Below the pieces are notes generated by a model that saw nothing but the letters and a program-made list of their open reading frames with translations, was not told the origin of the DNA and made no database searches. A program made the position numbers and the translations under genes. Positions 45,701 through 54,561 of a stretch of DNA of 64,000 bases are shown piece by piece; within the stretch, counting starts at the first letter, position 1, and each line of letters opens with the position of its first letter. Source of the stretch: Alphaproteobacteria bacterium (GTDB taxonomy: Bacteria > Pseudomonadota > Alphaproteobacteria > Rhizobiales > CAJQND01); the NCBI GenBank assembly GCA_024227565.1, contig JAAEUE010000392.1, positions 61,116 to 125,115 on the forward strand, written 5' to 3'.

Positions 45701-48215
45701 GGCCGTCCTCAAAGTCGGGCCGAACACCGATCATGGTGCCTTGCGCTTTGATGGCGATCGCCTGGGTGCGCTCCACCGCGCGGCCGGAGCCTTCGCGCAA
45801 GCGCACGGTAACATCGGCGCTCTGGGGCCGTGTTGTGGCCCGGGTGCTCTGCAGGCTGATATCGAACACAGAGACGCCCGCCTCATCAAGTGTGGCCATG
45901 TTTTCAAGCGGGAACTGCTGCTTGGCACCGCCTTGTTCAGAAGCCAGGCCGAAGAGGTAGCCTTTGTGGCCCTTTCGCTCGCGCGTTGTGCGCACCACCA
46001 GTTCGCCTTCGAGCGTGAGGCCTGCAGCGGGCGCGCCATAAAGATAGCGGCCTTCTACGGTTACCGGCACGGGTTGAGCCGCGGTCAACACGCCCTGGGC
46101 TGGCGTTATGGTGAAGTCTGTACGTTCGGGCAGGAAGTCTTCAACCAAGAAACGTTCGGTTGCGACTGCAGCCTGTTTGGGATCGGTGAACACCTGAACC
46201 TGCCAGGTGCCGCGCTTTGCGTTGTCGGTGAGCGCCAGCTGCACCGCATAGCCGCCAAGCGCCTCGCCCTTGCCAATCATGCGCCGGTCTTCCACACCGT
46301 CTGGCCGTTTGAACACGAAAGTGAGCGGCAAGTCGTCCACTGCCTTTGCAGACACATCCCGGGCCAAAGCGGCCACATGAACAGTCTCGCCCGCCCGGTA
46401 GATGCCGCGCTCGGTCCAGGCATAGACGTCGACCCCTTTAGGAACCGTCCGCCCAGCGACACCACGATCGGAGAAGTCAAACCCGGGCTTGGAGATATCG
46501 AGGAACACAAAATCCTTCTTAGCGCCCAGTGCAGTGAGAACGGCAGGGGCGAGCGCGTCCTTGCCGCGGGTGAGGCCGGCATCGAAAACTGCCTTGCCTT
46601 GGTCGTCGGTGGTGGCCGTGCCCAGCACCTGGTTGTTGCGCGCCAACAAAGTCAGTTTCACGTTGGCAATCGGCTGGGCGGAGCCGAGTGAGCGGGCGAA
46701 AACGTTGAATTTTGAAGCGCCGGCGAATGTGGTGAGGCCAATGTCGGACACAAGGAACCATTGTGAGGCTGGCTCCTGGCGTTGTTCTGGAAGGGCTGCG
46801 GGCGGCGTTGCGGTCAACAGATAGATGCCAGGCTCGCGCACGCCGACGGCCTCATCGATGGGAATGCTGGTGACCACTTCCTTGTTGAGCTCCGGGCGCA
46901 CATCGATCGATCCGCTCCAGATCTCTTCGGCCAGATCGCTTTTCAGGTCGCTCACCGCATAGCTGCCGAGGCGCTGGAGGAACCGCGAGCCGTTGATCAG
47001 TGGCGCCAGGGCCCGTTGGCCAATCCGGTAGAGTTTCAGGTCGGCCTTGTCTGCGTTGATGGTGATGAGCGGGATGCCGCGCCGGGCAGATGATGGCAAG
47101 ACAAAGCTGTTGCCACTGAAACGGGCTGCCGGCTTGCGGTCTCTGATGTAGACATTAAGGGCAACGTCGGAGAGCAGCGCTTCATCCACCGTTGAGGGCA
47201 AACCCTGGCGCAGGCCGATTCTATAGCGCTTGCCGTGGGCAAGACCCTCAGCGCAGATTTGCTTGCCTTGTACGTCCAAAGCCTGCGGCGCGGCGCCATC
47301 CACGCTCAGATAGCTCTCATAGCTGGTTTTTTTCTGAAGCGGCTCGGAGAACTGCACGCAGATGCGGGGTGTGCGGCTGTCGGAATCCACCGTGTGGTTG
47401 ACGACACGAAATCCATATTTTTTCCGAAGCGTGGTGAAAACGGCTCGCTCGGCTGGTGCATCATTCAGGGCCAAGCTCTGCTTGTAGGCGGTAAGGGCAG
47501 GGCGGACCTGGCCTTGCGCTGCCAATGCCTTAGCCACGCGCGCCAGGGCCGCCGCCCGGTGCGCTGCGCTACGCGACCGCAAGTATCCGTTCAAGGCGCT
47601 GGTTGTGGCAAGCTGTGTCATTTGCGAGCTTTGAGAGGGAATGGTGAGGCGCTGCAGCCGGGCGGCGTCAGACAGCTCCAGCCACACATCCACATTCTCC
47701 GGGTCAATCTTCAGAGCCGCCGTATAATGTGCGATCATCGTCTTGATCTGCTGAGATGAGAGGTTTTGGCGGGCTGAGTTCACCAGTGCTGAGAAACCAA
47801 GATGGGTAGGCAATGTGCCGTTTGCCGCCAGATCTTCGCGGAACTTCTTGGCTCTGTTTTTCAGATAGTTCGGGACAAATGAGAGCGCTGGCGGGACGCC
47901 CAGATCAGGTTCGGCGTTCTCCGTGACGACCCGCCCGGCGATTGCCCCGGGAAACGGCTTGAGGGCGCCGAAGTCAGATTTCAGGAAACAAAACCGGGCT
48001 GACTGATTATAGGTGAAGGCGCGGCAGGCGGGGCTCCCCAGGCAATCTGCCTTGCACTGATCCAAAGAGATGTCTTTCTCCGTGCGCAGATCAAATCCAA
48101 AATAGTCGCTATCTTCACTCACTGTGATGCTGCGCGTGGCTTGTTGGGCCTGACCTGGATTTGCGGCAAGGACCAAAATCACCAAACACAGGAATATCGA
48201 GAGAAAAACGCGCAT
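42741..48215 (-). CDS. Bacterial alpha-2-macroglobulin family protein with PAN/Apple-like N-terminus
   Basis: A periplasmic protease-trapping protein of 1824 residues. ATG 48215 gives a Sec signal peptide (MRVFLSIFLCLVILVLAA, cleaved after AQA) and is chosen over an upstream in-frame start. Next is a PAN/Apple-type Cys segment (SLDQCKADCLGSPACRAFTYN). Then come macroglobulin repeats, a bait-type region, and the thioester motif GCTEQ (CxEQ) that covalently traps proteases. No lipobox is present, so a soluble periplasmic form is likely. It is translationally coupled with pbpC, which repairs cell wall damage while this protein guards against proteases entering through it. It is divergent from the RND adaptor gene. 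Confidence 0.93.
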   Translation of the reverse strand: MRVFLSIFLCLVILVLAANPGQAQQATRSITVSEDSDYFGFDLRTEKDISLDQCKADCLGSPACRAFTYNQSARFCFLKSDFGALKPFPGAIAGRVVTENAEPDLGVPPALSFVPNYLKNRAKKFREDLAANGTLPTHLGFSALVNSARQNLSSQQIKTMIAHYTAALKIDPENVDVWLELSDAARLQRLTIPSQSSQMTQLATTSALNGYLRSRSAAHRAAALARVAKALAAQGQVRPALTAYKQSLALNDAPAERAVFTTLRKKYGFRVVNHTVDSDSRTPRICVQFSEPLQKKTSYESYLSVDGAAPQALDVQGKQICAEGLAHGKRYRIGLRQGLPSTVDEALLSDVALNVYIRDRKPAARFSGNSFVLPSSARRGIPLITINADKADLKLYRIGQRALAPLINGSRFLQRLGSYAVSDLKSDLAEEIWSGSIDVRPELNKEVVTSIPIDEAVGVREPGIYLLTATPPAALPEQRQEPASQWFLVSDIGLTTFAGASKFNVFARSLGSAQPIANVKLTLLARNNQVLGTATTDDQGKAVFDAGLTRGKDALAPAVLTALGAKKDFVFLDISKPGFDFSDRGVAGRTVPKGVDVYAWTERGIYRAGETVHVAALARDVSAKAVDDLPLTFVFKRPDGVEDRRMIGKGEALGGYAVQLALTDNAKRGTWQVQVFTDPKQAAVATERFLVEDFLPERTDFTITPAQGVLTAAQPVPVTVEGRYLYGAPAAGLTLEGELVVRTTRERKGHKGYLFGLASEQGGAKQQFPLENMATLDEAGVSVFDISLQSTRATTRPQSADVTVRLREGSGRAVERTQAIAIKAQGTMIGVRPDFEDGQTGENSDAGFSLIAVQPNGSTTSLTDVRWSMVKVERNYQWYRNGSYWRYEAIDLEKKVADGVIDIAAGSPGRISMPVGWGRYRLQVETAAAEGPATSVEFNAGWFVETKSTETPDGLEIGLDKPGYAAGDVAKLKISPRFAGELLIAIASDRVHETRAVSVPAGGATIDIPVKADWGAGAYVLATLYRPGDAGTSRLPQRAIGVKWLSVLPRERHLRVSLNPPAQALPRQPLNIPVKVAGLKTGEEAYVTLAAVDLGILNLTNYASPDPVKRYFGQRKLGVTMSDLYGKLIDGSLGQTGRLRTGGDGFDGMNSSGSAPTQKLLAFFSGPVRLDENGEAEVSFDIPQFNGTARLIAVAWSTEGVGAAETEAIIREPIVVSASLPKFMAPGDSARLLLEIANTDAPAGSYALKIKGSNNLDLSSGELPSTVALEPDKKHTLSVPVAATAAGTAWARIRVSGANDLSIVQEIAMKVRPAVLPVTRKLQVALAEDGGKLTVDANLLTGSRMDGAKISISVARPSAFDVPSLLLQLDRYPYGCTEQITSKALPLLYAGDFSSGFPGLEVEAVKKKVQTAINSVLVNQSSAGGFSLWGTQGDDLWLSAYVTDFLTRAAEKGYDVPAQPLSQALNGLQNTLAYYNNLEENDAAIAYALYVLARNKLASAGDLRYYADAQLQSFRTPIARAQLASAMALYGDQQRAAQTFGSALRLAQRTSTRQSKLYTYGSKLRDASAMLALAVETRPQPAGVPEMTALVKSLRQADKYTSTQEQAWMLLAARAEGAANKAISLNVDGLAHAGAYARRVEGADLAARPVQITNRSEETLEATVTTLAVPTQPPAPGGRGFTISRSYYRLDGTETSVGEVKQNERFVVVVTVKQSVDLPTRLIITDLLPAGLEIDNPSIVKSADLASFKWLPETSPAHMEFRDDRFVAAFDRRTGGTSEFTVAYSVRAVTPGTFKHPAAHVEDMYRPELSARTATGWMSVVQPQ

Positions 48216-48436
48216 CACAAAGGAGCCTCCAGCTGGTTTGGTACAATCGGAGGCAAAGATTAGGACGCTTTTGTGACGGAATCCACCGGCGCCGGCCGTC
48301 CAAGGGCACAAGTGTTGGGTTCAACGGCCCCGAAACTGCCGGAGTTGCCGCATTGCACGACACATGGCAACCGCTTAAAGGAAGACACCCTGGCTGCCAC
48401 CGGGCAATAGCCCGCTCACAAGACGGATCCAGACCA

Positions 48437-49798
48437 TTGCTGAAGAAACTCCTTTTTATTCCTCCGATTCTCATTGGCATTGCGGTTCTCTACTACATGG
48501 CCAGCGGCCGGCAGGCGCCGGAGCGCAAGCCGCCCGAGGAGTTGGCGCGCGTCGTGCGCACCATCCCGGCCCAGGAACTGCGCTTGGTGCCACGTGTAAC
48601 CGGCTTTGGAAGCATATACCCAGGCACGACCTGGAGCGGCATCGCCCAGGTTGGCGGTGAGGTTGAGTATGTGCATCCGGCTCTGAAGAAGGGTGCGATT
48701 CTTCCGGCTGGCACGGAAATCGTTCGGATTTCGCCGGCAGATTTTGATTTGGCTATCAACCAGGCCAAAGCCAACATGCGGTCGGCGGAAGCCAAGCTTG
48801 CCGAGCTTAAGGTGACGGAAGAAAACACTGCAGATCTGCTGAAAATCGAAAAACGCGGGATGGTTCTGCGTGAAGGAGAGCTGAAGCGGAAACAGGATCT
48901 GCTGAAACGCGGCACGGTGGCCCAATCTGCCCTGGATCTGGAGCAGCGCGAAACTCTGGCCCAGCGCAAGAAAGTTCAGGACCTTGAGAACACCTTGCGG
49001 CTTCTGCCAACCCAGCGCGCGGTGCAGCGCGAGCAGATTTCAGTCTATCGGGCACAGTTGAAGTCGGCTGAACTCAATCTTGCCCGCACAAAGATCGTGC
49101 TGCCGTTCCAGGCCCGGATTTCCGAGGTCAATGTGGAGGCCAAGCAATATATTCAAACCGGCGGCACTCTGGTCACAGCCGATAGTCTGGACGTTGCAGA
49201 GGTTGAGGCTCAGGTGCCGATTTCTCAGTTCAGTGCCATGGTCAAGGCAAGCATTCCCGGCGGCTTGGCATTGGGCGTAACGGCGCAATCCCTGGCCAAA
49301 ATTGTCGAAAAGATCGGCTTTGAAGCGTCCGTTCGTCTGCGCGTTGGGGACACGAAGGTGGAGTGGCCGGCCCGCTTTGCCCGGGTGAGCGACACCATTG
49401 ACCCCAAAACCCGAACAATCGGCGTGATCGTGGCCGTTGACCGCGCCTATGCGCAGGCCTCACCGGGCAAAAGGCCGCCGCTGAGCAAGGGCATGTTCGT
49501 TGAGATTGAGGTGCGCACCCGTGCCGCCGATGATCAGCTGATAGTGCCGCGCTCGGCCCTCCATGGCGGTTCTCTTTATGTGGCAAACAGCGAGAACCGG
49601 CTTGAGATCCGCCCGGTGACCTCGGGGCTCATTCAGGGCGATCTTACCGTGATCTCCGAAGGTGTGGCCAAGGGCGAGCAGATCATCATATCCGATCTGG
49701 TGCCAGCCGTGCCGGGTATGCTGCTGCTCCCGCGGCCAGATGATGATGCGTTGACGCGCTTGACTGAAGATGCAGCGGGCGGGTCTGCGGCCAAATGA
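48437..49798 (+). CDS. RND efflux periplasmic adaptor (membrane fusion protein)
   Basis: A HlyD/AcrA-type protein with an N-terminal membrane segment (LLFIPPILIGIAVLYYMASG), a lipoyl/hairpin region with long coiled coil (about residues 90-190, ending LKSAELNLARTKIVLPFQARISEVNV), and a beta-barrel domain. TTG 48437 is proposed as start because the membrane segment begins there; upstream in-frame sequence overlaps the divergent macroglobulin gene. No strong ribosome site is seen, so the start is uncertain. Its stop overlaps the transporter start as ATGA (49795-49798). Together they form the inner part of a tripartite pump; no outer-membrane channel gene adjoins. Confidence 0.85.
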   Translation: MLKKLLFIPPILIGIAVLYYMASGRQAPERKPPEELARVVRTIPAQELRLVPRVTGFGSIYPGTTWSGIAQVGGEVEYVHPALKKGAILPAGTEIVRISPADFDLAINQAKANMRSAEAKLAELKVTEENTADLLKIEKRGMVLREGELKRKQDLLKRGTVAQSALDLEQRETLAQRKKVQDLENTLRLLPTQRAVQREQISVYRAQLKSAELNLARTKIVLPFQARISEVNVEAKQYIQTGGTLVTADSLDVAEVEAQVPISQFSAMVKASIPGGLALGVTAQSLAKIVEKIGFEASVRLRVGDTKVEWPARFARVSDTIDPKTRTIGVIVAVDRAYAQASPGKRPPLSKGMFVEIEVRTRAADDQLIVPRSALHGGSLYVANSENRLEIRPVTSGLIQGDLTVISEGVAKGEQIIISDLVPAVPGMLLLPRPDDDALTRLTEDAAGGSAAK

Positions 49799-52700
49799 TC
49801 CGGTACTTTGCGAACCATCCCACCGCCGCAAACCTCGTTATGGTGGCCTTCATTGTGGCGGGCCTGTTTGCTGCGCCGCTCTTGCAGCGGGAGACCTTTC
49901 CGCGAGTACAGCCCAGCAAGGTTGAGGTTACGGTGGCCAATCCGGGCACCCGGGCAGAAGACGTGGAAGAAGCCATCTGCCAGCGCATCGAGGATGCGGT
50001 TGACGCCATCGACAATGTTTCAGAGATCAGCTGCGAGGCGCGCGAGGGCCTGGCACGGGCCACTGTGGAGATGGTCGAAGGGGCAAACCTGGATCGTTTC
50101 ACAACGGATGTGCGCACGGAGATTGATGCCATAACCGAATTCCCCGACCAGGCGGAAGACCCTGTGGTCAAACAGCTCGGCCGGACAGATTTCGTGGCCT
50201 CCGTGGCCGTGACCGGGTCGGTGGGCAAGCCTGATCTGAAGGCTTTTGCCGAAGAGCTCAAAGACCGCATGCTGCGCTTCGGCGGAATTCCGAAGGTGGA
50301 GGTTAAAGGGTTCTCGGACCATCAGATCCGCATTGAGCTGTCGGATGCGGTGATCCGGCAATACGGTATCGCGATTTCCGACGTGGCCAAGGCGGTTCAG
50401 CGCCAGAGCCTGGATCTGCCGTCCGGCAGCATCCAGACGCGCGACCAGGACGTGCTGATCCGCTTTGCCGATGAGCGCAAGACCCCGGCGGACTTTCGCG
50501 ACGTGGTGGTGGTTGCCGGCGAGCGCGGGGGACAGATAAAGCTCGGCGACATTGCCAAGATCACAGACCGCTTCGATCTGGACGAGGCCAAGGTGCTGTT
50601 CAACGGCAAGCCGGCGGCAATTTTGGACATCACCAAAACTGAAACTGAAGACACTCTGAAGGTGATTGACGCAGTGAACGCCTTTTTGGAGGCCGAACGC
50701 CAGCGCACGCCTGCCGGCATCGAGATGGTTGTCACCAATGATGTGTCTTCCATCGTGCGTGACCGGCTCAACCTGCTTTTGAAGAACGGCGGTCAGGGGC
50801 TGGTGTTGGTGTTGCTGGTGCTCTGGATGTTCTTCGGCTTTCGTTATGCCTTTTGGGTGGCTGCAGGATTGCCGATCTCGTTTCTAGGGGCAGCGGTTCT
50901 GATGGTTGCAGCCGGCTATACCATCAACATGCTCACCATGGTTGGCTTGCTGATCGTCATCGGGCTTCTGATGGACGATGCCATTGTGATCGCGGAGAAT
51001 GTCGCCTCCAAGCGCAATGAAGGACAAACGCCCCTTGAGGCGGCCATCAATGGCGCCAGCCAGGTGTTGCCCAGCGTCTTTGCCTCGTTTGCCACCACCA
51101 CCTGCATTTTTGGCTCTCTGGCGTTTCTGAAGGGGGATATCGGGCAGATCCTGAAGGTGGTGCCCATTGTGATGCTGTTCGTTCTGGTGATCTCCCTGGT
51201 GGAGGCCTTTTTGGTGTTGCCTCATCACCTCTATCACGCGTTGGAAAAGGCGGATGTCGAGCCGGGGGTGGTGCAGGCCAGAGTTGACCGGATTGTGGAT
51301 TGGCTGCGAACCAATTGGGTGGGACCTGCTGCGACCGCCGCTGTGCGCTGGCGTTACCTCACTGTGGGTATTGCGGTTGGTGTGATGCTGCTTGCCATTA
51401 GCGCCATTGCTGGCGGTTTGTTAAAGTTTTCCGCCTTTCCTGAGCTCGATGGCAACGTCATGGAGGCGCGCATTCTGTTGCCGCAAGGCACGCCCTTGGC
51501 GCGCACAGAACAGGTTGTCGCCAAGATCACCTCGGCCCTGGACCGGGTGAACGAAAAACTGTCGCCGGACCAGCCAGGCGGGCGGACGCTGGTGGAAAAG
51601 GTCGCCACTAAATTCAACGAGAACAAAAGCGCAAACGAATCCGGCCCTCACGTGGCCACGATCACGGTTGATCTGCTCGATTCTGAGTCTCGCAACAGCC
51701 GGATCGACGATGTGATCGCCATGTGGCGCGCCGAAAGCGGTGACCTCGCGGACGTGATCACCGTGAAGTTTGCCGAATCCCAGCTGGGCCCCGCCGGGCT
51801 TGCCTTTGACGTGCGTCTGATCGGCAATGATCTGACGAACTTGAAGTCGGCCGCATTGGAGCTGGTGTCATGGCTGGAGGGCTATCGCGGCACATCCAAT
51901 CTCGCCGATGACCTGCGGCCCGGTAAGCCGGAGCTGAGGATCCGCCTGAAAGACGGCGCATCCACACTCGGTGTGGACGCCCGACAGATTGCAGACCAGC
52001 TTAGAGCGGCCTACTTCGGCACAACCGTAAGCGAGATCCAGAGGGGGCCAGAGCCTTACGAGATCGACGTGCGCATTGATGCCCGCAACAAGGCCAGCCT
52101 GGCCGATATCGACAATTTCACGATCACCCAGTCTGACGGCAGCCAGATCCCGCTGGTGGCCATTGCCGAGATTGAAACCGGCCGCGGGTATGCCCGCATC
52201 AACCGGGTGAACGGCCAGCGCACGGTCACGGTTCAGGGCGATGTGGATGTGACGGTGGCCAACGCCAACGAAATCCTGCGCGACACCAGCGCCAGATTGT
52301 TCCCCGAGCTCGCCAAGAAGTATCCGGACGTTTCCATCTCCCTGCAGGGCCAGAACAAGGAGGCGCAAACCACCCAGCAATCTATGCTGAGCGGCTTCAT
52401 TCTCGGCCTCGTTGGGGTCTATCTGCTCCTGAGCTTTCAGCTCCGCAGCTATGTGGAGCCGGTGGTGGTGATGATCATCATCCCGTTTGCCCTGGTGGGC
52501 GCCATTGCCGGCCACATCGCGCTTGGCCTGGATTTCACCATGCCCAGCATGCTGGGTTTCGTGGCGTTGGCCGGAGTGGTGGTCAACGACAGCATTCTGC
52601 TGGTCAACTTCATCAAGCACTATCACGGCGACACCCAATCGGTTGGCGAAGCTGCACCGCTCGCCAGTCAGGCCCGGTTCCGGGCCATCCTGCTGACGTC

Positions 52701-52881
52701 GCTCACAACCATCGTCGGCCTGTTGCCGCTCTTGTCGGAAACCAGCCTTCAGGCTCAAGTGCTCATACCGCTGGTCACCAGCTTGGCCTTTGGCCTCATG
52801 GCGACCACCGTGCTGGTGCTTTTGCTGGTGCCCGCGATCTATTCGATCTTGGACGATTTTGGTTTGGCCAAGATAGATTGA
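49795..52881 (+). CDS. RND efflux transporter permease
   Basis: A 1028-residue AcrB/HAE-type inner-membrane pump. Twelve membrane segments are expected: one at the N-terminus (AANLVMVAFIVAGLFAAPLLQ), the TM2-6 cluster including the proton-relay acidic pair in GLLMDDAIVIAENV, one after the central loop, and the C-terminal cluster (LVGVYLLLSFQLRSYVEPVVVMIIIPFALVGA). Two large periplasmic porter loops separate them. It follows the adaptor gene by an ATGA overlap. The substrate cannot be predicted; the acidic pair in TM4 indicates proton-driven export. Confidence 0.93.
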   Translation: MIRYFANHPTAANLVMVAFIVAGLFAAPLLQRETFPRVQPSKVEVTVANPGTRAEDVEEAICQRIEDAVDAIDNVSEISCEAREGLARATVEMVEGANLDRFTTDVRTEIDAITEFPDQAEDPVVKQLGRTDFVASVAVTGSVGKPDLKAFAEELKDRMLRFGGIPKVEVKGFSDHQIRIELSDAVIRQYGIAISDVAKAVQRQSLDLPSGSIQTRDQDVLIRFADERKTPADFRDVVVVAGERGGQIKLGDIAKITDRFDLDEAKVLFNGKPAAILDITKTETEDTLKVIDAVNAFLEAERQRTPAGIEMVVTNDVSSIVRDRLNLLLKNGGQGLVLVLLVLWMFFGFRYAFWVAAGLPISFLGAAVLMVAAGYTINMLTMVGLLIVIGLLMDDAIVIAENVASKRNEGQTPLEAAINGASQVLPSVFASFATTTCIFGSLAFLKGDIGQILKVVPIVMLFVLVISLVEAFLVLPHHLYHALEKADVEPGVVQARVDRIVDWLRTNWVGPAATAAVRWRYLTVGIAVGVMLLAISAIAGGLLKFSAFPELDGNVMEARILLPQGTPLARTEQVVAKITSALDRVNEKLSPDQPGGRTLVEKVATKFNENKSANESGPHVATITVDLLDSESRNSRIDDVIAMWRAESGDLADVITVKFAESQLGPAGLAFDVRLIGNDLTNLKSAALELVSWLEGYRGTSNLADDLRPGKPELRIRLKDGASTLGVDARQIADQLRAAYFGTTVSEIQRGPEPYEIDVRIDARNKASLADIDNFTITQSDGSQIPLVAIAEIETGRGYARINRVNGQRTVTVQGDVDVTVANANEILRDTSARLFPELAKKYPDVSISLQGQNKEAQTTQQSMLSGFILGLVGVYLLLSFQLRSYVEPVVVMIIIPFALVGAIAGHIALGLDFTMPSMLGFVALAGVVVNDSILLVNFIKHYHGDTQSVGEAAPLASQARFRAILLTSLTTIVGLLPLLSETSLQAQVLIPLVTSLAFGLMATTVLVLLLVPAIYSILDDFGLAKID

Positions 52882-52911
52882 TAATTCAACAAATCTCTAA
52901 GTATGGCTGAT

Positions 52912-54126
52912 TTAGCAGCCTAGAGCCTTGTTCAGGTTCTCATCAATCTTGTCCAGGAACCCAATTGTGGTCAGCCACTTCTGCTCAGGGCCCACCAGCA
53001 AGGCGAGGTCCTTGGTCATGTCACCGGCTTCAACGGTGTCCACGCAAACCTTCTCAAGCGTGTTGGCGAACTTCAGCAACTGCGCATTGTCATCCAGCTT
53101 GGCCCGGTGCTTCAACCCGCCGGTCCAGGCGAAGATCGAAGCGATAGAGTTGGTGGAAGTTTCCTGACCAGCCTGGTGTTGGCGATAGTGGCGCGTAACC
53201 GTGCCGTGGGCCGCTTCGGCCTCAACGGTCTTGCCGTCCGGCGACATAAGAACCGAGGTCATCAGACCCAGAGAGCCAAAGCCCTGTGCCACCGTGTCGG
53301 ACTGCACATCACCATCATAGTTCTTGCACGCCCATACGTAGCCGCCATTCCATTTCAAGGCGCAGGCCACCATGTCATCGATCAGGCGGTGCTCATAGGT
53401 GATGTCGGCCTCTTTGAACTTGTCGGCGAACTCAGCCTCGTAGATTTCCTCAAATAGGTCCTTGAAGCGCCCGTCATAGGCCTTGAGGATGGTGTTCTTG
53501 GTGGAAAGATAGACCGGCCACCCGAGCGACAGGCCATAATTCAGAGAGGCCCGGGCAAAGTCGCGGATGGAATCGTCCAGATTGTACATGGCCATGGACA
53601 CGCCGCCGCCGGGCGCCTGGAACACTTCGCGTTCGATAACCTCGCCATCGTCGCCCTCAAACTTCATCGTGAGCTTGCCAGGGCCAGGGAACACAAAGTC
53701 GGTTGCCCTATATTGGTCACCGAAGGCGTGACGGCCCACAACAATGGGTTTTGTCCAGCCCGGCACCAGGCGCGGAACATTTTGGCAGATGATCGGCTGG
53801 CGGAAGATCACCCCGCCCAATATGTTGCGAATTGTGCCGTTCGGCGAGCGGTACATGCGCTTGAGGTTGAATTCCTCAACGCGTGCCTCGTCCGGCGTGA
53901 TGGTGGCGCATTTGACGCCGCAGCCGTGTTCTTTGATCGCGTTGGCCGCGTCCACAGTGATCTGGTCGTCCGTACGGTCGCGTTCCTCGATCCCCAGATC
54001 ATAATATTTCAGATCGATATCGAGGTAAGCCAAGATGAGTTTCTTCTTGATGAAGTCCCAGATAATCCGGGTCATCTCATCGCCATCGAGCTCCACAACG
54101 GGCCCGGCTACCTTGATTTTGGTCAT
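52912..54126 (-). CDS. icd: NADP-dependent isocitrate dehydrogenase
   Basis: The enzyme oxidises isocitrate to 2-oxoglutarate in the TCA cycle. The 404-residue protein is of the eukaryote-like type II kind common in alphaproteobacteria: MTKIKVAGPVVELDGDEMTRIIW, NGTIRNILGGVIFRQPI, GRHAFGDQYRATD, VWACKNYDGDVQSD and AAHGTVTRHYRQHQAGQETSTN (NADP-binding loop). It ends NKALGC. It is convergent with the RND permease, 30 bases away, and stands alone, with its promoter in the gap to the right. Confidence 0.96.
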   Translation of the reverse strand: MTKIKVAGPVVELDGDEMTRIIWDFIKKKLILAYLDIDLKYYDLGIEERDRTDDQITVDAANAIKEHGCGVKCATITPDEARVEEFNLKRMYRSPNGTIRNILGGVIFRQPIICQNVPRLVPGWTKPIVVGRHAFGDQYRATDFVFPGPGKLTMKFEGDDGEVIEREVFQAPGGGVSMAMYNLDDSIRDFARASLNYGLSLGWPVYLSTKNTILKAYDGRFKDLFEEIYEAEFADKFKEADITYEHRLIDDMVACALKWNGGYVWACKNYDGDVQSDTVAQGFGSLGLMTSVLMSPDGKTVEAEAAHGTVTRHYRQHQAGQETSTNSIASIFAWTGGLKHRAKLDDNAQLLKFANTLEKVCVDTVEAGDMTKDLALLVGPEQKWLTTIGFLDKIDENLNKALGC

Positions 54127-54561
54127 GCGTATTCTCCGACTGAACGATCGTTTTTGTTTTGAGCTGCAGGTTTAGAGGCGCCAGCGCGCGCCAGCCCGGA
54201 ATTTGAAATTCACGCTAGGACAATCGCCCTTGAATGACAAAAGGAAATTGGAACACCCGCCCTGTCTGCCTCTGCACCCGTGCAAACTCTCCAAGTCTGT
54301 TGTTTGTGCGTCGCAGCACAAATTTTGCACTGCAACCTACAGGGAGCGATGAGGGCGGTTCAACAAAAATCTACGCCGTTTCCGTTCACGTTGTCCCATA
54401 TGACCCATTTTGGCTGATCTAATTAATCTTCCGGAAACCTTGGGAGCAGGTAGTTGCCCCAATTGCACGGATAAATTGCTTTACTGATTGTAAAGAAAAT
54501 GAGCGGTTTCGCGCTCACCTGGCAGTGCCGCTGTGCATCGAGGTATCCGGAGAGGCCTATC
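54127..54561. other. Divergent intergenic region
   Basis: These 435 bases separate icd (leftward) from the vWA protein gene (rightward) and should hold both promoters. A 62-codon open frame (54234-54422) has a basic, Cys-containing sequence without similarity to known families and no ribosome site. It is not considered a gene. GGAGAGG (54549-54555) serves the ATG at 54562. Confidence 0.5.

Noticed and set aside
42741..48215. Long plus-strand frames opposite the alpha-2-macroglobulin gene (for example 45585-46691)
   Set aside because: They are antisense shadows of a well-supported 1824-residue gene in GC-rich DNA.
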